NCBI RefSeq assembly: GCF_029239295.1
Contig: NZ_JAQZBC010000007.1
Coordinates: 102,645-166,644 of the forward strand
Length of the DNA: 64,000 bases
Reading direction: 5' to 3'
DNA from: Sphingomonas sp.
Lineage (GTDB): Bacteria > Pseudomonadota > Alphaproteobacteria > Sphingomonadales > Sphingomonadaceae
Part shown: piece after piece, positions 1-8,685 of the stretch
Numbering within the stretch: position 1 is the first letter of the stretch
Layout: each line of letters begins with the position of its first letter
Program-made: the position numbers and the translations under genes
The notes under the pieces: generated by a model
The model's input: only the letters and a program-made list of their open reading frames with translations
The model's database searches: none
What the model was told of the DNA's origin: nothing

Positions 1-1673
1 CCTCCGCCACGCTCGGCCTCGGCGGGCCCACACGGCTGACGGTGCATTACTTCCACGAGGAAGACGACAACATCCCGCAATATGGCGTTCCCTATTACAA
101 GAATGCCTTCAACAACGGGCCGCTGCCCGGCGTCGATCGCAGCGACTATTTCGGCTATCGCAATGTCGATACGCAGGACATCACGATCGACCGTGCCACG
201 CTGATCTTCGAACATGAATTCAGCGACCGGGTGTCGCTGCGCAATCTGGCGCGGTGGCAGAATGTGCAGCAGCTATCGATCGTTGGCCCGCCGCAGGGTA
301 CCTATTGCCTGCCCGGCAACGTCCAGCCGACGGGCGCGGACTGCCCGGCAACGACGCCGGTCGGCTATTATCTGATCAGCGGCCCGCGCGGCAATTACCG
401 CGATGTCACCAACCTGCTGATGTACGACCAGCTCGATCTGCGGGCGACGGTCAGCACCGGCGCGATCGAACATACGCTGGTGCTCGGCGGATCGTACAGC
501 TGGGAGGAATTCACGCTGTCGACCGGCAATGTGTACCGCAACCCGAACGGCACCGCTGCTTATGCCTCCTTCCCGCTGATCAACTACACCAATCCCAACG
601 TCGTGGTGCCCGGTCCGGCGGGGCGCGTGTACGGCAGCAACGTCTACACCGGCCCGATCAACCGCCTCGAATCCGGTCGCCAGCGCGGTGAGGTCAGCAA
701 TTGGGCCGTCTATCTGTTCGACACCATGAAGCTCGGCAAGATCGAGCTGAACGGCGGGCTGCGGCTTGAGGACAATCGCGGCAATTACCAGACCGACGCA
801 CTCGCCGCGAACACCGGCGCAACGGCCACCACGCCGCAGGGCCCGATCATTCCTGGCCCGCGCCTCACCAACAATGCGACCTTGTTCTCGTACCGCGTCG
901 GGCTGGTCTACAAGCCGATCGAGGCGGTGAGCCTCTACGCCGCCTACGGCAATTCGATGACGCCGTCGCAGAATGCCGTGAACGGCGCGTGCACAATCGC
1001 GACCTGCAACGTCGATCCCGAAACCGCCAAAAATTACGAGATCGGCGCGAAGGCGGAGCTGTTCGGCGGACGCCTGCTGCTGACCGCCGCGGCCTTCCGC
1101 AACGAACGCGACAAATATCGCGTCGCCTCCAACGATCCGACCCTGCCGGATCAGGCGCTCGACGGCCGCTCGCGCGTCGACGGCATCTCGCTGGGCGCGG
1201 TCGGCAAGATCACGCCCGATTGGGACATCACCGCCAATTACACCTATTTGAAGCCGAAGCTGCTCCAGTCGGTGTCCGATTTCTGCCTCGCCAATCCCAG
1301 CGCGGCATGCGGCAACACCGCGGCCAATCCCGATCCCGCCCGCGGCGCCCCGCTGCAGAACACGCCCGATCATTCCGGCAGCCTGTTCACCACCTATCGC
1401 CTGCCGTTCGGGCTGACGATCGGCTATGGCGTCACGTATCAGGGATCGTTCGCGTTCAACCTGCCGACGGTGACTGCGCCGACCATATATCGCTCGGACG
1501 ATTATTGGGTGCACAATGGCTATCTCGCCTATGACATCACACCCAGGCTCACCGCGCAGCTGAACGTGAAGAACATCGGTGACGAACTGTATTTCACGCG
1601 TATCCGCAATAATGGCTGGGCGACGCCCGGCGACGCGCGGTCGGCGGTCTTGACGGTCGCCTACCGCTATTGA
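1..1673 (+). CDS. TonB-dependent receptor, 3' part (5' end outside window)
   Basis: The reading frame is already open at base 3 and runs to a stop at 1671-1673, giving about 556 residues of the beta-barrel of an outer-membrane TonB-dependent receptor. The signal peptide, TonB box and plug lie upstream of the window. Repeated amphipathic strands (for example YRVGLVYKPIEAVSLYAAYG), the late segment NVKNIGDELYFTRI and the aromatic C-terminus VAYRY are typical of this class, in which the last strand ends in an aromatic residue for barrel assembly. A PiuC-like dioxygenase follows 60 bases downstream, a pairing common for ferric-siderophore receptors, so an iron-chelate substrate is the best inference. 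Confidence 0.9.
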   Translation, partial: SATLGLGGPTRLTVHYFHEEDDNIPQYGVPYYKNAFNNGPLPGVDRSDYFGYRNVDTQDITIDRATLIFEHEFSDRVSLRNLARWQNVQQLSIVGPPQGTYCLPGNVQPTGADCPATTPVGYYLISGPRGNYRDVTNLLMYDQLDLRATVSTGAIEHTLVLGGSYSWEEFTLSTGNVYRNPNGTAAYASFPLINYTNPNVVVPGPAGRVYGSNVYTGPINRLESGRQRGEVSNWAVYLFDTMKLGKIELNGGLRLEDNRGNYQTDALAANTGATATTPQGPIIPGPRLTNNATLFSYRVGLVYKPIEAVSLYAAYGNSMTPSQNAVNGACTIATCNVDPETAKNYEIGAKAELFGGRLLLTAAAFRNERDKYRVASNDPTLPDQALDGRSRVDGISLGAVGKITPDWDITANYTYLKPKLLQSVSDFCLANPSAACGNTAANPDPARGAPLQNTPDHSGSLFTTYRLPFGLTIGYGVTYQGSFAFNLPTVTAPTIYRSDDYWVHNGYLAYDITPRLTAQLNVKNIGDELYFTRIRNNGWATPGDARSAVLTVAYRY

Positions 1674-1681
1674 TCGGCAGC

Positions 1682-1706
1682 GCGGGGAGGGCGCATCCTT
1701 CCCCGC
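1682..1706 (+). terminator. Hairpin after the TonB receptor gene
   Basis: A GC-rich stem of about ten pairs (GCGGGGAGG against CCTTCCCCGC, one G-U pair) with a five-base loop lies just after the receptor stop codon. No U-run follows, so it may only weaken read-through into the dioxygenase gene. Confidence 0.35.
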
Positions 1707-1733
1707 CGCAAACGGAAGGACGCACGACAGGCC

Positions 1734-2417
1734 ATGCTGATCGCCATCCCCGACCTGCTCGATGCCGCAGCGGTCGCCCGGCTGCGCGGTATCATCGACG
1801 CGGCCGACTGGGTCGACGGCAATGTGACGTCAGGCCACCAGTCCGCGCTTGCCAAGCGCAACGAGCAATTGCCGGAGGACAGCGCGGCCGCGCGCGAGGC
1901 GGGGCAGATGGTGCTCGACGCCCTGGGCCGCTCGCCGCTGTTCTTCGCCGCGACGCTGCCGCTGAAGGTGTTCCCGCCGCTGTTCAACCGCTACGGCATC
2001 GGGCAGACCTTCGGCACGCATGTCGACAATGCGATCCGCATCCAGCGCGGGACCGATTTTCGCATCCGCGCCGACATATCCTGCACCCTCTTCCTGGAGG
2101 ACGCGGCCGACTATGACGGTGGCGAGCTGGTGATCGAGGATCTGTTCGGGGTCCAACGGGTGAAGCTGCCCGCGGGCCATGCGGTCGTCTATCCCTCGTC
2201 CAGCCTCCACCATGTGACGCCGGTGACTCGCGGCACGCGGGTCGCGTCCTTCTTCTGGCTGCAATCCATGGTGCGCGATGACGGCGACCGGCGGATACTG
2301 TTCGATCTCGACCGCGCGGTGCAGACGATCGGCGCCGACCGGGGGCAGGGTGACCAGGCGGTGATCCAGCTGACCGGCGTGTACCACAATCTGCTGCGCC
2401 GCTGGGCCGACGCCTGA
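1734..2417 (+). CDS. PKHD-type Fe(II)/2-oxoglutarate dioxygenase (PiuC/YbiX family)
   Basis: This 227-residue protein has the usual length and motifs of the PiuC/YbiX family: the iron-binding H-x-D in GTHVDNA, the distal His in [12 protein letters not shown] and the arginine after it that would hold 2-oxoglutarate. The N-terminus ([19 protein letters not shown]) also fits the family. A purine-rich ribosome site (CGGAAGGA) lies before the ATG. The gene follows a TonB receptor on the same strand, as piuC follows piuA-type receptors, so it probably belongs to an iron-uptake unit and may be iron repressed. I saw no clear Fur box. The substrate of the family is not established. Confidence 0.9.
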   Translation: MLIAIPDLLDAAAVARLRGIIDAADWVDGNVTSGHQSALAKRNEQLPEDSAAAREAGQMVLDALGRSPLFFAATLPLKVFPPLFNRYGIGQTFGTHVDNAIRIQRGTDFRIRADISCTLFLEDAADYDGGELVIEDLFGVQRVKLPAGHAVVYPSSSLHHVTPVTRGTRVASFFWLQSMVRDDGDRRILFDLDRAVQTIGADRGQGDQAVIQLTGVYHNLLRRWADA

Positions 2418-2418
2418 C

Positions 2419-2447
2419 GCCGGCCGGATCGTCACGACCCGGCCGGC
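2419..2447. terminator. Bidirectional hairpin between convergent genes
   Basis: A perfect nine-pair inverted repeat (GCCGGCCGG / CCGGCCGGC, 11-base loop) lies between the stops of the convergent dioxygenase and SDR genes. There is no T-run; position and symmetry suggest a shared transcription end. Confidence 0.45.
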
Positions 2448-2459
2448 AGCGGGACTGGA

Positions 2460-3353
2460 TCAGGCCGGTGCGCCGTCGCTTGCACGCTGCGCGCTGGCAA
2501 CTTCGCGCTCCGCCTGGGTGAAGCCATAAGCGGGCACGATCTCGCCGCTGCGATCGGATACCTGCTCGAACTTCGCCAGCAACGTCTCGCCCGCGTCCGC
2601 GCCGCCACCAACGTAGCAGCCTTCGGTGAGCGTCACGTTGGCGCAGGCGAAATGCCCGGCGCCGGCGTTCAGGATCGTGCGCGTCGGCGCTTCGGGGCCG
2701 ACCAGCGCGAGCAGCCCGGGGCTGACCAGCGCCGGGTCGAGCGCGGCGAGGCTCTCGCTCGACAGCACACCCGCGGTCATCTGCGTTGCCGCGGTCGGCG
2801 CCAGGCTGTTCACGCGGATGCCGTATTTCTCGCCCTCGATCGCCAGCGTCTGCATCAGGCCGATGAGCGCCATCTTCGCCGCGCCATAATTCGCCTGACC
2901 GAAATTGCCGTACAGGCCAGAGGAGGACGTCGTCATCACGATCCGGCCATAACCCTGCGCGCGCATCGTCTCCCACACTGCCTTGCAGCAGATCGCCGCA
3001 CCCATCAGGTGAACGTCCACGACCAGGCGAAAATCGTCGATCGTCATCTTCGCGAAGCTCTTGTCGCGCAGGATGCCGGCATTGTTGATCAGGATGTCGA
3101 TCCGGCCCCAATCGTCGGTCACCTTGGCGACCATCGCGCCGACGGCCGCTTCGTCGGTAACCGATGCCGCAATCGCCATCGCGCGGCCGCCCTGCGCCCT
3201 GATCTCGTCCGCGACCTTCTCGGCCGCCTCGAGCGCCAGATCGTTGACGACGACACTCGCCCCCTTGCTGGCGAGGTACAGCGCATGGGTGCGGCCCAGC
3301 CCGCCGCCTGCGCCCGTGACGATTGCGACCTTTCCGTCCAGCATCTTGCTCAT
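2460..3353 (-). CDS. SDR family oxidoreductase (3-hydroxyacyl-CoA dehydrogenase-like)
   Basis: The 297-residue protein has the NAD(P) glycine motif TGAGGGLGRTH near residue 13, the NNAG motif, a catalytic Ser in TTSSSGLYG and the YGAAK catalytic pair. The start GKVAIVTGAGGGLGR and the C-terminal extension past the Rossmann fold resemble the dehydrogenase part of peroxisomal multifunctional enzyme type 2, so oxidation of a 3-hydroxyacyl-CoA is likely. It lies downstream of a TetR gene and an acyl-CoA ligase on the same strand, which fits a role in acyl-CoA breakdown. A 20-bp inverted repeat sits in the 65-base gap before its start and may give it separate control. Confidence 0.85.
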   Translation of the reverse strand: MSKMLDGKVAIVTGAGGGLGRTHALYLASKGASVVVNDLALEAAEKVADEIRAQGGRAMAIAASVTDEAAVGAMVAKVTDDWGRIDILINNAGILRDKSFAKMTIDDFRLVVDVHLMGAAICCKAVWETMRAQGYGRIVMTTSSSGLYGNFGQANYGAAKMALIGLMQTLAIEGEKYGIRVNSLAPTAATQMTAGVLSSESLAALDPALVSPGLLALVGPEAPTRTILNAGAGHFACANVTLTEGCYVGGGADAGETLLAKFEQVSDRSGEIVPAYGFTQAEREVASAQRASDGAPA

Positions 3354-3364
3354 CCTTCTAGACC

Positions 3365-3384
3365 TTCACTAACCAGCCAGTGAA
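3365..3384. promoter_or_regulatory. Inverted repeat upstream of the SDR gene, candidate TetR operator
   Basis: TTCACT (3365-3370) and AGTGAA (3379-3384) form perfect arms with an eight-base spacer, directly upstream of the SDR start and downstream of the TetR gene. The size fits TetR-family operators. Assignment to the neighbouring regulator is inferred. Confidence 0.4.
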
Positions 3385-3418
3385 TATTGTAGATGTGGCG
3401 AGGCGGCGTCGTGCCGCC

Positions 3419-4117
3419 TCAACCCTTTGCCCGTTCCGCACAGATCTCGCGCAGCCCCGCCGCCATGAACGATGCCATGCGCGCCTTTACCGCGGTGAAA
3501 TCATCCGACCGGCACAGCCCGTTGGACAGTTTGTCGATGCGGCCCGTGCGCGCCAGCGTGACCATCAGCGCGCCCGTGACGAAGTGATAGCCCCAGTAAA
3601 TGTCTTCTTCCGCACAGTCGGGCAACGCCCGCTTGAGCAGTGCGATCAGCCGCAGGACGACGGGGTCAAAATGTTCGTCCATCAATTCGGCGCCCCATTC
3701 GGGGGTATTGGCGACCAGCGCCCCGAGGGCGCCATAGTTCTTCCAGCCCTCGCCGCCCTCGATGTACAGGTCGAGGTCGGTGTCGAGAAACGCGCGCAAC
3801 GCGCCTTCCACCGTCGGCTTCTCGCCGTTCGCCGCCTCATACTCGTCCAGCGCGCGCATCCGCTGTTCGCTCGTCACCACCGCGCGGCGCGCAAAGACCG
3901 CGTCGAACAGCTTCTTCTTGTCCTCGAAATAATAATTCATCAGCGTGTGATGAACGCCGACGCGTTTGGCGACATCCTTCAGCGTCACGCCGTGCAGGCC
4001 GTGTTTGGAAAACAGGAACTCCGCTTCGTCGAGGATCTGCTCCATCGTGTCGGCGCGCTGTTCGGCCTTGGTCGCGCGCCGGCGCGTTTTCTTCTCCGGC
4101 TTTTCGGTAACGGTCAC
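3419..4117 (-). CDS. TetR/AcrR family transcriptional regulator
   Basis: With the GTG start at 4117 the protein has 232 residues, normal for TetR repressors. The N-terminal helix-turn-helix is clear (QILDEAEFLFSKHGLHGVTL, then KRVGVHHTLMNYYFEDKKKL), preceded by a basic stretch KKTRRRATKAEQR. The C-terminal ligand domain is unassigned. GTG 4117 was chosen because an AAAAGGGA sequence lies about a dozen bases upstream; an ATG at 4177 in the same frame would overlap the end of the acyl-CoA ligase by 14 bases and is the alternative. Its place inside an esterase/CoA-ligase/SDR cluster suggests it senses the substrate or an acyl-CoA of that route. Confidence 0.85.
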   Translation of the reverse strand: MTVTEKPEKKTRRRATKAEQRADTMEQILDEAEFLFSKHGLHGVTLKDVAKRVGVHHTLMNYYFEDKKKLFDAVFARRAVVTSEQRMRALDEYEAANGEKPTVEGALRAFLDTDLDLYIEGGEGWKNYGALGALVANTPEWGAELMDEHFDPVVLRLIALLKRALPDCAEEDIYWGYHFVTGALMVTLARTGRIDKLSNGLCRSDDFTAVKARMASFMAAGLREICAERAKG

Positions 4118-4163
4118 GCGGTCGACTGTCCCTTTTCTTGGCACGCCTCGCCCGCCGCTCTCC

Positions 4164-5735
4164 TCAAGCGCCTCCATGCTCGGCCCGCAAGCGTATCTTG
4201 TCGATCTTACCCGTAGGGGCAAGCGGCATGGCAGGCAGCCTGACGACGGCGTCAGGCACCCACCAGGGCGCGACATGCCCGCTAAGCGCACCGAGCAGGT
4301 CGTCGTCGCTGAGCGCCGCATCGCGCAGTTCGACCAGCAGGACCGGCCGCTCGCCCCATTTGGGATCGACACGCCCGATCACCGCGGCCTGCGCCACCTC
4401 CGGCAGCGCGCCGACGATCGCCTCGATCTCGGCCGGATTGATCCACTCGCCGCCCGACTTGATCAGGTCCTTGGCACGGCCGGTGATGATGAGGTTACCC
4501 TCGCGGTCGATCCGCGCGAGATCGCCGGTGGCGAACCAGCCACGCGCATCCGTGGCAGGGGCGTCCTGCCCGAAATAGCGCTCGATCACCGCGGCGCCGC
4601 GCACGCGCAAATGCCCCTCGACATCGCGCTGTTCGGGGAGCGCCACGCCATTCGCATCGGTCAGCAACAGGTCGACGCCGATCGCGGGCTTGCCCGAAAC
4701 CGCCGCGGTGCGCGCCGGATCATGCGGCGGCGCCACGGTGCCAGACGGGGACAGTTCGGTCATGCCCCAGCTGGTCTGCACGGTCACGCCGAGCCGCTGT
4801 TCCAGCCGCTCCATCAGCGCGGGCGGCATCGGTGTGCCGCCGACGATGATCCGCTTCAGGCTCGGCACCTCACCGCCCGTCGCGTCGAGATGCTCGACCA
4901 GCCCGAGCCACACCGTCGGCACGCCGACGCCGACCGTCACCTGCGCCTGCGTGATCAGCCGCGCCAGGCTCGCGCCATCATTGCGCCGCCCCGGCAGTAC
5001 CAGCCGGCCGCCCGCCGCCGGCACGGCAAAGGGGAGGCCCCAGGCGTTGGCATGGAACATCGGCACCACCGTCAGCACCGCGTCCGTCCGCGCGATCGCC
5101 ATCACGTCCGCCTGCAAGGTTCGCAGCGTATGCAGGAAGCTGGAGCGATGGGTGTAGGTCACGCCCTTCGGCGCGCCGGTGGTGCCGGACGTGAAGCACA
5201 GGCCCGACGGCGCCGTCTCGGGGAAATTCCCCCAGGCGACATGAGTGGTGGTGGCCACGATCATCGGTTCCAGCGCCTCGCCCACCGCGCCGTCCGGCAC
5301 CTCGCCGTCAATGACCAGGACGTGCCGGATTGTCGTCGCGGCTTCTGCGATCGCCGTGGCAAGCGGGAGCAGGTCGGCGCTCGCCACCAGCAGCTTGGCC
5401 TGCGACTGCATCGCCATGTCGGCCAGCTGCGCCGCGGTCAGGCGCGGGTTCAGCGTGTGGCAGACTGCCCCCATGCCCATGACGCCATACCATGTTTCGA
5501 CATGTGCCTGGCTGTTCCACGCCAGCGTGGCTACCCGGTCGCCCGTCCTGATGCCCAGATCCGCCAGCACGCCCGACACGCGACCTGCGCGCGCATGCAG
5601 CGCGGCATAGCCGATCCGCGTGAGCGCGCCGTCGTCGCCGGCCGTGACCACCTCCGCGTCGGGATGCCACTTGGCCGCATGCGCCAGGAACTTGTCCAGC
5701 GTCAGCGGGAAATCCTGCATCGTTCCGTCGATCAT
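4164..5735 (-). CDS. Acyl-CoA ligase (AMP-forming, medium/long-chain type)
   Basis: From the ATG at 5735 this is a 523-residue adenylate-forming ligase. It has the P-loop-like FTSGTTGAPKGVTYTH, the motif TSWGMTELSPSG, the adenylate-binding GWFATGDLARID, and the hinge and catalytic lysine region GRAKDLIKSGGEWINPAEIE. It would activate a free carboxylic acid to its CoA thioester in the cytoplasm. The start overlaps the stop of the upstream carboxylesterase as ATGA, indicating translational coupling, and the substrate may be the acid released by that esterase. The frame stays open upstream, but those residues overlap the esterase gene and look non-coding. Exact chain preference cannot be read from sequence. 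Confidence 0.9.
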   Translation of the reverse strand: MIDGTMQDFPLTLDKFLAHAAKWHPDAEVVTAGDDGALTRIGYAALHARAGRVSGVLADLGIRTGDRVATLAWNSQAHVETWYGVMGMGAVCHTLNPRLTAAQLADMAMQSQAKLLVASADLLPLATAIAEAATTIRHVLVIDGEVPDGAVGEALEPMIVATTTHVAWGNFPETAPSGLCFTSGTTGAPKGVTYTHRSSFLHTLRTLQADVMAIARTDAVLTVVPMFHANAWGLPFAVPAAGGRLVLPGRRNDGASLARLITQAQVTVGVGVPTVWLGLVEHLDATGGEVPSLKRIIVGGTPMPPALMERLEQRLGVTVQTSWGMTELSPSGTVAPPHDPARTAAVSGKPAIGVDLLLTDANGVALPEQRDVEGHLRVRGAAVIERYFGQDAPATDARGWFATGDLARIDREGNLIITGRAKDLIKSGGEWINPAEIEAIVGALPEVAQAAVIGRVDPKWGERPVLLVELRDAALSDDDLLGALSGHVAPWWVPDAVVRLPAMPLAPTGKIDKIRLRAEHGGA

Positions 5736-7378
5736 CGGCAACCGGCCGCCTTTGTCAGTAGGGGGGAGGCAAGCCCCGTGTTCCAGTTCCACGGCTGGTT
5801 CCCCGCTGCGCGGCGGCGGCACATCGCCGCCTCGTGCAGCGCGAACATGCCGGGCGACAGCCTCGTGCCCGGCGTTGGCGCCTGCGCAAACGCCATGAAA
5901 TGCGCCGCCTCGCCATAGGGCTGCCATTTGGGCTGGCCGTCCGCCACCGGCTGCCCAGTGCGCGCGAACGACAGCCAATAATCCATCATCGCCGCCGACA
6001 ACCGCCGGTCGATCACCCCATCGGGGTTCTTCGGCCACAAGGGCGGCGTGCTGCCATTGGTGCCGAAGACGTACGGGATCTCGGCGGCATGAAAGGCGTG
6101 AAGTCCGTTCTCGCTCGTCGCCGGATAGGCGTGGTCGAAATAATAGAGGTAGCCGGGCCGCCCGATCGCGGTCTGGCCGATCGCCAGCCGTTGCGACGTC
6201 CAGCCGTAGAGCGCGTCGCGCGTCGTCGCGAGCATGGATTCGCCCACGTCGCTCGACGGGTAAAGCCGCAGGAACGGCTCGGCGAGGTCGCCGTACCGCT
6301 CCTTGATCGTCGCCTCATAGGCCGCGGCATCGGCCGGGGCGGGGGGCAGCAACATGCGCAGCGATCGGATCTCGCCCGCATTGTAGCCGGTCAGCACCGG
6401 CACCGGCGCCTGCTCGCCGCGATCCCACGTGTCGACCAACTGGCGCTTCAGGAGCTTGCCGTCGACGGTGCCCCACGGACCATAGCCCTTCATCGCCGCA
6501 TTCTGCGTCAGCGTCTCTGCGTCCATGCCGCGCAGGTCGGCGAGATCCTTGGCACCCAGCGTCGTCATGATCTGCGCGCCGGCGTCCTCCGCCGAGGGCA
6601 GGCCATGGCGCGCCTGTTTCAGCTCGGGCGCGGTGATCATGTAGGCGCTCTGCGCGATCGCGCGCTGGAACAGGCCGCCCGCTTCGGGGCTGGCCATCAG
6701 ATACATGACGCTGAGCGCGCCGGCGGACTCGCCAGCAATGGTGACATTGGCCGGATCGCCGCCGAACGCCGCGATATTGCGCTGGACCCAGCGCAGCGCC
6801 GCCATCTGATCCATCAGGCCGTAATTGCCCGAAATCTCGTCCGGCGATTCCCGGCTCAATTCGGGATGCGCAAGATAGCCGAGGATGCCGAGCCGATAGT
6901 TGATCGACACCACGATCGCGCCGCGCGCCGCCATCTTCGCGCCGTCGTACATCGCCTCATGGCCATAGCCGCTGACCAGCGCGCCGCCGTGGATCCATAC
7001 GATCACCGGCAGGTCCTTCGCCTCGCGCGGCGCCCAGATGTTGAGCGCCAGGCAGTCCTCGCTCATCCGTTGCGGCGGATTGGCGTAGATGCTGGGCGCA
7101 GAGGACCGCGGCTGGACGCAGGCGGCGGCGAACGACGTCGCCTCGCGTACCTCGGCCCATGGCGTGGCCGGCACCGGCGGCTTCCACCGCAGCGGGCCGA
7201 TCGGTGCCTGGGCATAGGGAATGCCCTTGAACACCCGCACCTTGCCCTGCGTGCTCCCCGCCACCGCGCCATCGGGCGCGCGGACGATCGGGGCACCGGC
7301 AGGCGCGGCGGAGGCGGCCGCCGGAACGGCCGCGCTGAGCAGGGACGCCGCCAGTGCGGCGCCGGTCAGTGATATCAT
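5732..7378 (-). CDS. Type-B carboxylesterase, secreted
   Basis: The 548-residue protein starts with a signal peptide (MISLTGAALAASLLSAAVPA...), then the type-B carboxylesterase fold: FKGIPYAQAPIGPLRW near residue 50, SEDCLALNIWAP near 106, the oxyanion WIHGGALVSG near 128 and the nucleophile elbow AGESAGA with Ser near 218. A catalytic His is likely in the HAAEIPYVFG region. The start ATG overlaps the stop of the MFS gene (ATGA), and the stop overlaps the start of the CoA ligase, so four genes are tightly coupled. It probably cleaves an imported ester in the periplasm. The frame is open far upstream, but that part is antisense to no domain and lies over the MFS gene. Confidence 0.92.
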   Translation of the reverse strand: MISLTGAALAASLLSAAVPAAASAAPAGAPIVRAPDGAVAGSTQGKVRVFKGIPYAQAPIGPLRWKPPVPATPWAEVREATSFAAACVQPRSSAPSIYANPPQRMSEDCLALNIWAPREAKDLPVIVWIHGGALVSGYGHEAMYDGAKMAARGAIVVSINYRLGILGYLAHPELSRESPDEISGNYGLMDQMAALRWVQRNIAAFGGDPANVTIAGESAGALSVMYLMASPEAGGLFQRAIAQSAYMITAPELKQARHGLPSAEDAGAQIMTTLGAKDLADLRGMDAETLTQNAAMKGYGPWGTVDGKLLKRQLVDTWDRGEQAPVPVLTGYNAGEIRSLRMLLPPAPADAAAYEATIKERYGDLAEPFLRLYPSSDVGESMLATTRDALYGWTSQRLAIGQTAIGRPGYLYYFDHAYPATSENGLHAFHAAEIPYVFGTNGSTPPLWPKNPDGVIDRRLSAAMMDYWLSFARTGQPVADGQPKWQPYGEAAHFMAFAQAPTPGTRLSPGMFALHEAAMCRRRAAGNQPWNWNTGLASPLLTKAAGCR

Positions 7379-8682
7379 GCGCGATTTCCCTCGCGGCGAA
7401 GCAGCCGCGCCAGCCACAGGAACAGCGCGATCGCGATGAGATAGAAGGGCGTCAGGGTATAAAGCGCGGTCTGCAGCGCATGGGCATCGCCCTGCGCCTT
7501 GAACCAGTCGCTCGCCTGGCCGACCCACGTCGGCCCCAGGCCCAGCCCGATGAAGTTCATGATGAGCAGCAGCAGCGCGCCCGACAGCACGCGTTGGTCC
7601 GGCCGCACCTCTTCCTGCACCAGCGCCACCGACGCCGAGAGGTAGAAATAGTTGAACACCATGACCACCGACAGCAGCATCAGTGCCATCGGCCAGCTCG
7701 GCGCCCAGATGAAGCCGAGGTAGAATGGCATCGCGATCGCCAGCGACATCGCCGGGGCGGTCGCATAGCCAGTGCGCGTGCGGCGCGTCATGCGATCGAT
7801 GATCCGGCCGGAGAGCACCATGCCGCCGCCCATGCCGATCGCGAGCACCAGCGCGTACCAGATGGCGACGTCGCTCAGCTCCATGCCCTTTTCGCGCATC
7901 AGGAACAGGACGGCGAAATTGCCCAGGCCATAGGTGACGAACTGGGTCGCCCCGCTGCCCAGCGCCGCCAGCATCAGCACGGGGTTGGTCAGGAACATGC
8001 GCACGGTGGACCAGAAGCCTGCCGGCGGCACCGCCGCGATCGCCTTGGCCCCCTCCGGATCGGTCGCGCCGCGCGCCGGTTCGCGCATGAAGATGCGCAG
8101 CAGCACGGCAGTCACGATGCCGATCACGCCGATGATGATGAACGGCATCCGCCAGCCGAAATGTTCCGCGATCAGCGCGCCGAACGCGACGCCGATCGCA
8201 GCGCCGATCGCCGGGCCGAGATTGAAGATACCGAACGCGGCCGCGCGCTTGCCCGGCGGATAGGTGTCGGTAATGATCGCATAGGATGGCGGCACGCCGC
8301 CCGCTTCGCCGAAGCCGACGGTCATGCGCGCGATCACCAGTTGGGTGTAATTCTGCGCCAGCCCGCAGGCGACGGTCGCGCCGCTCCAGATCGCGCAGGC
8401 CAGCGACAGCACGGTCACGCGGCTGGATCGATCCGCCAGCCAGCCGACGGGGATCGCGATGAAGCAATAGAACATCGCGAAATACAGCCCGCCGATCAGG
8501 CCCAGCTGGCCGTCGGTAACGCCCAGCGAATCCTGGATCGGCTTGGCCACGATGCCAATCAGCTGGCGATCGAGGAAGTTCAGCACATAGACGAAGGTCA
8601 ACGTCACCAGCACCCAGGCCGGCCGCTGCGCACGGGGACCAGCCCCGTGCGCTTCAACCGGCGCGCCCGTCGCCGCGCTCAT
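7375..8682 (-). CDS. MFS transporter (spinster-like)
   Basis: The 435-residue inner-membrane permease has about twelve hydrophobic segments, the N-terminal FVYVLNFLDRQLIGIVAKPI that is typical of the sphingomonad spinster-like MFS group, and the loop motif GWLADRSSRVTVL (the G-x-L-x-D-R motif A). It sits between a TonB receptor (3 bases upstream) and a carboxylesterase (4-base overlap downstream), so it probably moves the same compound, or its hydrolysis product, across the inner membrane. Substrate unknown. Confidence 0.9.
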   Translation of the reverse strand: MSAATGAPVEAHGAGPRAQRPAWVLVTLTFVYVLNFLDRQLIGIVAKPIQDSLGVTDGQLGLIGGLYFAMFYCFIAIPVGWLADRSSRVTVLSLACAIWSGATVACGLAQNYTQLVIARMTVGFGEAGGVPPSYAIITDTYPPGKRAAAFGIFNLGPAIGAAIGVAFGALIAEHFGWRMPFIIIGVIGIVTAVLLRIFMREPARGATDPEGAKAIAAVPPAGFWSTVRMFLTNPVLMLAALGSGATQFVTYGLGNFAVLFLMREKGMELSDVAIWYALVLAIGMGGGMVLSGRIIDRMTRRTRTGYATAPAMSLAIAMPFYLGFIWAPSWPMALMLLSVVMVFNYFYLSASVALVQEEVRPDQRVLSGALLLLIMNFIGLGLGPTWVGQASDWFKAQGDAHALQTALYTLTPFYLIAIALFLWLARLLRREGNRA

Positions 8683-8685
8683 CGA

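Noticed and set aside
273..1514. 413-codon antisense frame under the first TonB receptor
   Set aside because: Codon-shadow composition (Arg, Ile, Gly, Gln repeats) without motifs; typical antisense of high-GC genes.
7379..8467. Long open frame upstream of the carboxylesterase on the minus strand (part of a 911-codon frame)
   Set aside because: It lies over the MFS gene in another frame, has Arg-rich sequence with no motif, and the esterase signal peptide begins at 7378.
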